From: Symbiodinium natans
Taxonomy: Eukaryota > Sar > Dinophyceae > Suessiales > Symbiodiniaceae
Length of the DNA stretch: 27,500 nt
Assembly: GCA_905221605.1 (NCBI GenBank)
Contig: CAJNDS010000221.1
Span: forward strand, 1 to 27,500
Direction: 5' to 3'
Part shown: positions 23,766 through 27,500 of the stretch, in pieces
Layout of the letters: the number at the start of each line of letters is the position of its first letter
Position numbering within the stretch: the stretch's first letter is position 1
The notes under the pieces: generated by a model
The model's database searches: none
Told to the model about the DNA's origin: nothing
What the model saw: the letters and a program-made list of their open reading frames with translations, nothing else
Translations under genes and position numbers: made by a program

Positions 23766-24250
23766 GCAAAACGCGCCCGCGCCTAGGCGAGAGCTCAATT
23801 TCAAGCAAAAAATGTGTCCGAAACTTGAAAACGACACCCCCTACAAAAAACACAACAAACAAAAAATCCTTAAACCCAAAAGAATAGTCCAAGCAGTGCA
23901 AACCCAAATCCTGAAACCTGAACCCTAAACTTTGAACCTTGAACCCTGAAGAAGAATCAACTTGAGGCCACTTTCAGGATCCAGTGCGCAAGTCTGTTGG
24001 GTTACAACCAAAGCACAATTCCAGAAAATCATGCCTGCGCTGTGGCGAGAGCACTATTTCGAACCTGAACTGCCGGAGCCATAACGCAGAAAAAACTTCC
24101 CGAACCGAAAATCGCTATTTGAAAGTTCAACATGGGGAATGAGGAAAACGTGCCCGCGCCTAGGCGAGAGCGCAATTTCGAGCAAAAAACGCGTCCAAAA
24201 CTTCAAAAAAAAAGACCCCCTGGGAAAAAAAACAACAAAAAAACGATCAG
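23766..24250. repeat. A-rich unit in two to three copies
   Basis: 23766-23872 and 24144-24250 share CCCGCGCCTAGGCGAGAG, then CAATTTC.AGCAAAAAA, GTCC.AAACTT and a long A-rich tail; a weaker third copy lies at about 24027-24063. The palindrome CGCCTAGGCG sits in each good copy. No convincing coding frame; the A-rich tail recalls a retroposed sequence, but no RNA source is recognised. Confidence 0.6.
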
Positions 24251-24429
24251 GCTTCGAGCGAAAATGCATTTTTCCGAAAAAAAACCTAACCCTTCAGTGT
24301 TTTCGAGCCCTGCAAATGCTGCGGTCATGACGAAAATGTGTGTTTCGCTTGGGTTTTTAGCCCCCGACGCGAAAAATGTAAACAAAAAATGTGTTCACTC
24401 ACACGGCCTCTTACGGGCGCCGCCACCTA

Positions 24430-24923
24430 GTTTATGATTATGTTGTTATATGATTATAATAAACATGTTATTATATGATCTATGCCAAGGATGTCAGCAT
24501 TGTTAATATTGTCAGTTATAGAAACATATAGCGATGTAATGCTGCAATAAAATAGTAACAGAATAAGTAATATACTTACGTAGTAACAATTGCATAAGAC
24601 TATTAATACAAGAATATGTAGCTATCGGACAGCACAACAAGGAAAAACAACACACCCATATAATAATACAATGTATGAACATGATAATTTATTTAATAAA
24701 ATTTTATAAATTATAAGAATATCACTACTATTATAACATGATAACTTAATAATATGGTAATACATAACAGAATACTATAAACATATACGAATATAATATA
24801 TAATACTACAGAAATATGACAATCAAATAATAAAGCAATGTACTCAGATACTCAGGTTGTGAGATACTGATATAATAATAGTAATGAAATACCAGAATCG
24901 CATATTAACATGACAATACATCA
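24430..24923. other. AT-rich desert
   Basis: About 500 bp of roughly 75 percent AT with imperfect ATAATA/TATTAT words and no gene. It adjoins the stop codon of the minus gene that follows, so it is that gene's 3' flank. Confidence 0.7.
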
Positions 24924-25438
24924 ATAAAGTTTGCTATTCACCAGAGCGGAACTGTGCACCAGTCGGGCAAAGATTGCCTGGCGCAGAACGGCTCGTGGGT
25001 CCGTGCGGCGTGCTGAGCCACTGCCGAATTTGCGCAAGACCTCGAACCAAAGCCACGAAACGCAGGATTCAAGAGGATTGGCTGAAGTACCAGGACGAAG
25101 CGCTTCGGTCAAATACTTGCTTCCGCCAGGCAGGACTTGCAAAAGAGTTAGCTCCAAGATGTTTCCAGAAGACAAGGCTGATAAGAGAGGTTCTGCCGCC
25201 TGCTTGGGAAACAGATATTGCAGGGGGCGTTCCAACGGTTCTTCCCACCCGGTGCGGGGGCGGTACTTGGAGGGCAGTTATAGGTGGGGATACAAGTAGG
25301 GTAAGGAGAATAATAACTGGTTATAACCTTTTCTAGGGTACTTATAACCCTACTTATAACTACCCATGAACCTCCAAGTACTGATGGGGTGCTACACGGG
25401 TTGGAGATCAAAGGGCTGTGCAAAGTAGCGAAACAAGT
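24921..25438 (-). CDS. Minus gene split by a family A introner-like element
   Basis: Last exon 24921-25265: 114 codons to TAA, including QYLFPKQAAEPLLSALSSG, LTLLQVLPGGSKYL, VSWLWFEVLRKFGSG and AVLRQAIFARLVHSS. This is one of the best reading frames in the window. Intron 25266-25381 (116 bp): CATCA|GTACTTGGAGG ... CCTCCAAG|TAC; the element end gives the AG and the base before its TA flank gives the GT. The preceding exon (to about 25438, after TCTGAAG|) joins in phase 0. A different frame in that upstream exon (RYFAQPFDLQPV) is also natural, which lowers confidence in the join. Family not recognised. Confidence 0.5.
25264..25380. mobile_element. MITE family A, copy 3, used as an intron
   Basis: TA-CTTGGAGG... 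/ ...CCATGAACCTCCAAG-TA with TA at both edges; the left end has lost part of the inverted repeat. Interior is TTATAA-rich like copies 1 and 2. Confidence 0.75.
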
Positions 25439-25567
25439 TGCGGGACTTCAGATTTCATGGCTTCTATGCAGGCCGGGACGCTTAATACAGGGACTTAGGA
25501 GTATTCTGGGGCTACACCATGTCGAAAGTGCCGCATGACATGACTAAAACCTGGTCAACTACTCCAG

Positions 25568-25876
25568 CCGTCAGCCGACAAAATCGTGTCCAAGCTGGCT
25601 TTCATGGACAAGAAGACGGCCAGGCTGCAGGAAGCGTGGTTTTCGGAGTTTCTGTTGGCCCTGACAACTTTTGCGTTGCCTGCAACAAAAAGTTGGCCGG
25701 GCCAGCCGTCAAAGCCGGGCCAGCCGTCAAACACATCTCTTTCAATACGAATATGTATATACACATGTGTTTACACATGTATTTACATATCTATTTATCT
25801 TACTTGTTTATATGATGACGATGATGATGATGATGATGAGGATGATGATGATGATGATGACGATGATGACGATGAA

Positions 25877-25917
<41 letters not shown>

Positions 25918-26449
25918 CGAAGCCCGCCTGGCCCACAGGCATTCCCCAAGCAGACTGACCCACAGAGCCTGCAAAGCATGGCAGGGCCACCAACTTTTTA
26001 TCAACCAACGAAAGAAGCTGTATGTGGTCACTTCGCGAAACTGCGGTGTCTTTTGGATTACTATGAGAAGGCGGCCCCCAAGATTTTCAGGGTATGGGAC
26101 CCTACTTCGGAGAAGCCTAAACCCCAAAGCCTAAACCCTAAACACTAAGAAACACGGGGCAAGAACCGATGGAATAAAGTCCGACCTTGTGAGCCTGGCG
26201 CCCTGGCACCTCCTGCAGAGAGGACAGGAGTTTGGGGTCAGTTCAGGGTTTAGGGTTAGGGTTCAGAGTTCAGGGTTCAGGGCTCAGGGCCTAGCATTTC
26301 TGGCTTATGGGTTGGCGTTAGGGTTTAGGGTTTTTACACCTCAAGCTGGGCCTCCCTGCACTCTTGTTGGGCTTTGCGTGGCCAATCCCATAGGGCGCGT
26401 CAAGATTCAGGATCCGCACAAGGGGCTACCCTTTGTTGTTTTGAAAGGG
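25568..26449 (+). CDS. Plus gene of three or four exons, unknown product
   Basis: Exon 1 from 25568 after AACTACTCCAG|: SADKIVSKLAFMDKKTARL, EAWFSEFLLALTTFAL; probable GC donor near 25670-25680, phase 0. Exon 2, 25939-26091, exactly 51 codons between GGCCCACAG| and |GTATGG: GPPTFYQPTKEAVCGHFAKL, LLDYYEKAAPKIFR. A possible small exon at about 26190-26240. Exon at 26346-26449: VGLCVANPIGRVKIQDP, HKGLPFVVLKG, ending where GGG|GTTTAGGG makes a donor from the heptamer array. Introns hold a GAT microsatellite and TTTAGGG arrays. Phase 0/0 for exon 2. Family not recognised. Confidence 0.5.
25690..25730 (+). repeat. 18-bp tandem duplication
   Basis: GCCGGGCCAGCCGTCAAA twice in a row, at the 3' edge of exon 1 or in the following intron; 18 bp keeps the frame. 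Confidence 0.8.
25813..25920. repeat. GAT microsatellite
   Basis: About 36 GAT/GAC/GAA/GAG triplets. It would encode poly-Asp in one frame, but the favoured model puts it in an intron. Confidence 0.93.
26243..26332 (-). repeat. Degenerate TTTAGGG repeats
   Basis: Two clusters (26243-26292, 26317-26332) with TTCAGGG/GTTCAGA variants around non-repeat sequence. Confidence 0.75.
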
Positions 26450-26572
26450 GTTTAGGGTTTAGGGTTTAGGGTTTAGGGTTTAGGGTTTAGGGTTTAGGGT
26501 TTAGGGTTGAGGGTTGAGGGTTTAGGGTTTAGGGTTTAGGGTTTAGGGTTTAGGGTTTAGGGTTTAGGGGCT
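26450..26572 (-). repeat. Interstitial telomere-like array
   Basis: About seventeen TTTAGGG units with two TTGAGGG; the first unit provides the GT of a 5' splice site for the exon to its left. Confidence 0.95.
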
Positions 26573-26639
26573 TACAACGGAGCCTAAACCCTAACAAAGG
26601 GAATAAGGGCCTACGTCTTGCCGTCTTCTGTTTGGAAGG

Positions 26640-26765
26640 TCCTTGCTCGCTGGCCGAGCATTGTTGAAGCGCACATGGACGGCGCCGTCCGGTGCAATCG
26701 CCTGAAAAGGCGATGCAGGCAGAAATAGAGCTGAGAGCTTGTTCGAACTCCTTGACAGTCTACTG
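26640..26765 (+). CDS. Short exon-like 3' end
   Basis: Plus frame GRRRPVQSPEKAMQAEIEL, then RACSNSLTVY and a stop just before an AT-rich tract. It overlaps the stem-loops at 26677-26716. May be the last exon of the gene ending at 26449 or separate. Confidence 0.3.
26677..26716. other. Palindrome and GAAA-loop hairpin
   Basis: Perfect 14-bp palindrome GGACGGCGCCGTCC (26677-26690), then GCAATCGCCT-GAAA-AGGCGATGC (26694-26716), a 9-10 bp stem with a GNRA-type tetraloop. Confidence 0.55.
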
Positions 26766-26845
26766 AATTATTATATTATTATCTGAATATATGACTATCT
26801 TTTCATATTGTTATACTATTTTGTTTTTTTTATGTTATTACTTCA

Positions 26846-27087
26846 GTGTGCTGTCCTGCACCTCGCCATCGTCGAACCACCTGTGCATCACACAGGAGTC
26901 GAAGCACCACAGGAATGCGCTGCACTCGCGGCAGGCATCTGATGTTTACGCTCTTCGATCGCGAATTCGTGCGATCGAAACATCGATCCACCTCTTGGCC
27001 GAAGAGCTCCACACATGCACACGGTCACCAGCAGCAAAGTCCACCGAAGCCTGGACTGCCACGCACGAACAAATTCAAAATTCTAAG
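26846..27087 (+). CDS. Exon-like segment, unknown
   Basis: Acceptor GTTATTACTTCAG| at 26845 after a T-rich AT tract. Natural frame: ALRSRIRAIETSIHLLAEEL, then KSTEAWTATHEQIQNSK to a stop at 27087. The first 30 codons are less convincing, so the exon may begin at the CAG near 26933. Helical; family not recognised. Confidence 0.45.
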
Positions 27088-27119
27088 TGATTGTCTGTGT
27101 GCAGCCTCTGAAGGAACTC

Positions 27120-27300
27120 CGAATCAACTCTGGCGCTTGAGGAACCGACTGTGCCGCTCGGGGTGCTGCACATATTCCACGCGCAGCACAAAGCCCAGCA
27201 ACAGCTTGAGCCCCAGTCAGACAGTCGGAAAGATCGGAAAGAACCGAACAGAGGGAGCCGCGTAGTAAAAACTGCAGTACTCTCATCATGTGAAGCATTT
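27120..27300 (+). CDS. Exon-like segment, unknown
   Basis: Open plus frame with LALEEPTVPLGVLHIFHAQH, then KAQQQLEPQSDSRKDRKEP. A rival plus frame ends at 27265. The acceptor before it is unclear (GTCTGTGTGCAG at 27103 suits the rival frame). Confidence 0.35.
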
Positions 27301-27409
27301 CTGGTTATGTTGTTCGTCTGTGTGTAGCGGTGCAGAGAGAGCGCAGAAAGGGGAGAATCTGGCTTTAGCTAGATCCGACGGGTCGGAAGTCGGAGCGCAG
27401 GCCATACAC

Positions 27410-27500
27410 ATGCCAGCATGTCCTCTTGAGGAATCGCCTCCGGCAGATCGTGCAGGATGACGGTGTTCCGCTTGCTCTTCAAGATGGGCTTGATCTGCAT
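27410..27500 (-). CDS. Partial exon, probable RRM of a La-related (LARP-like) protein
   Basis: Open from the window edge to donor GGCAT|GTGTATGG. The peptide reads KSKRNTVILHDLPEAIPQED. La-related proteins have their RRM start after the La motif with a pattern like NTVILREIPE.TP.EEV, and this stretch fits that pattern (family knowledge, judged by eye). If right, the La motif should lie just beyond 27500 on the same strand. LARPs bind RNA and influence translation or RNA stability. The fragment begins with an in-frame ATG that is probably internal. Confidence 0.45.

Noticed and set aside
25586-26134. 182-codon plus frame with a long poly-Asp run
   Set aside because: The poly-Asp comes from the GAT microsatellite. 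The exon after it is far more natural in another frame that starts at the CAG at 25938.
1-27500. CRISPR arrays, bacterial operons, ribosome-binding sites, rho-independent terminators
   Set aside because: The tandem repeats are telomere heptamers or microsatellites without spacers, and the sequence is clearly eukaryotic. No prokaryotic gene organisation was seen.
1-27500. Dinoflagellate spliced-leader gene or relic
   Set aside because: I looked for the conserved CCATTTTGGCTCAAG part on both strands and did not find it. Absence here does not exclude a dinoflagellate.

Overview
ORGANISM. Nuclear DNA of a protist, most likely a dinoflagellate. This is inferred from plant/dinoflagellate-type telomere heptamers (CCCTAAA/TTTAGGG) throughout, small exons joined by GT-AG and probable GC-AG introns, short elements with inverted ends that behave like introns, and a Gly/Lys 'KGKGK' protein. 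No spliced-leader gene, tRNA, rRNA or bacterial-type gene was seen. A chromerid or green alga is not excluded. All gene calls come from reading frames, splice signals and phase arithmetic; none was compared with a database.

LAYOUT. 1-1.5 kb: degenerate telomere-like DNA and a short inverted-end element. 1.6-2.8 kb: an uninterrupted Ser/Thr protein kinase (minus), the clearest gene. 3-7 kb: repeat-rich, with long TTTAGGG arrays, AT minisatellites and three exon-like islands. 8-9.7 kb: a plus gene, then a minus gene interrupted by an inverted-end element at a GT-AG boundary. 10.1-10.7 kb: a minus gene for a Gly/Lys-rich protein. 10.9-13.5 kb: the best multi-exon model, with eight consecutive minus-strand exons whose phases agree. 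Three of its introns consist largely of telomere repeats, two are or contain inverted-end elements, and one contains both. 13.9-15.1 kb: a plus gene. 15.8-18.5 kb: plus and minus exons with three more elements. 18.8-19.8 kb: a J-domain exon (plus), a small minus ORF and a BRCT-domain exon (minus). 20-26.5 kb: further exons between heptamer arrays (the longest about 400 bp), A-rich repeats and a 500-bp AT desert. 26.6-27.5 kb: plus exons, and the edge of a probable La-related-protein RRM exon (minus).

MAIN POINT. The roughly 30 telomere-like arrays are not chromosome ends. They lie between short protein-like exons, and in several cases they are the body of a GT-AG or GC-AG intron with matching phase on both sides. 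Short inverted-repeat elements of at least five end-types sit in the same places, and three supply one or both splice sites themselves. The window thus looks like genes whose introns were created or colonised by (i) introner-like inverted-repeat elements and (ii) inserted telomere repeats. At 13.34-13.44 kb one telomere tract is flanked by a 29-31 bp direct duplication of its target.
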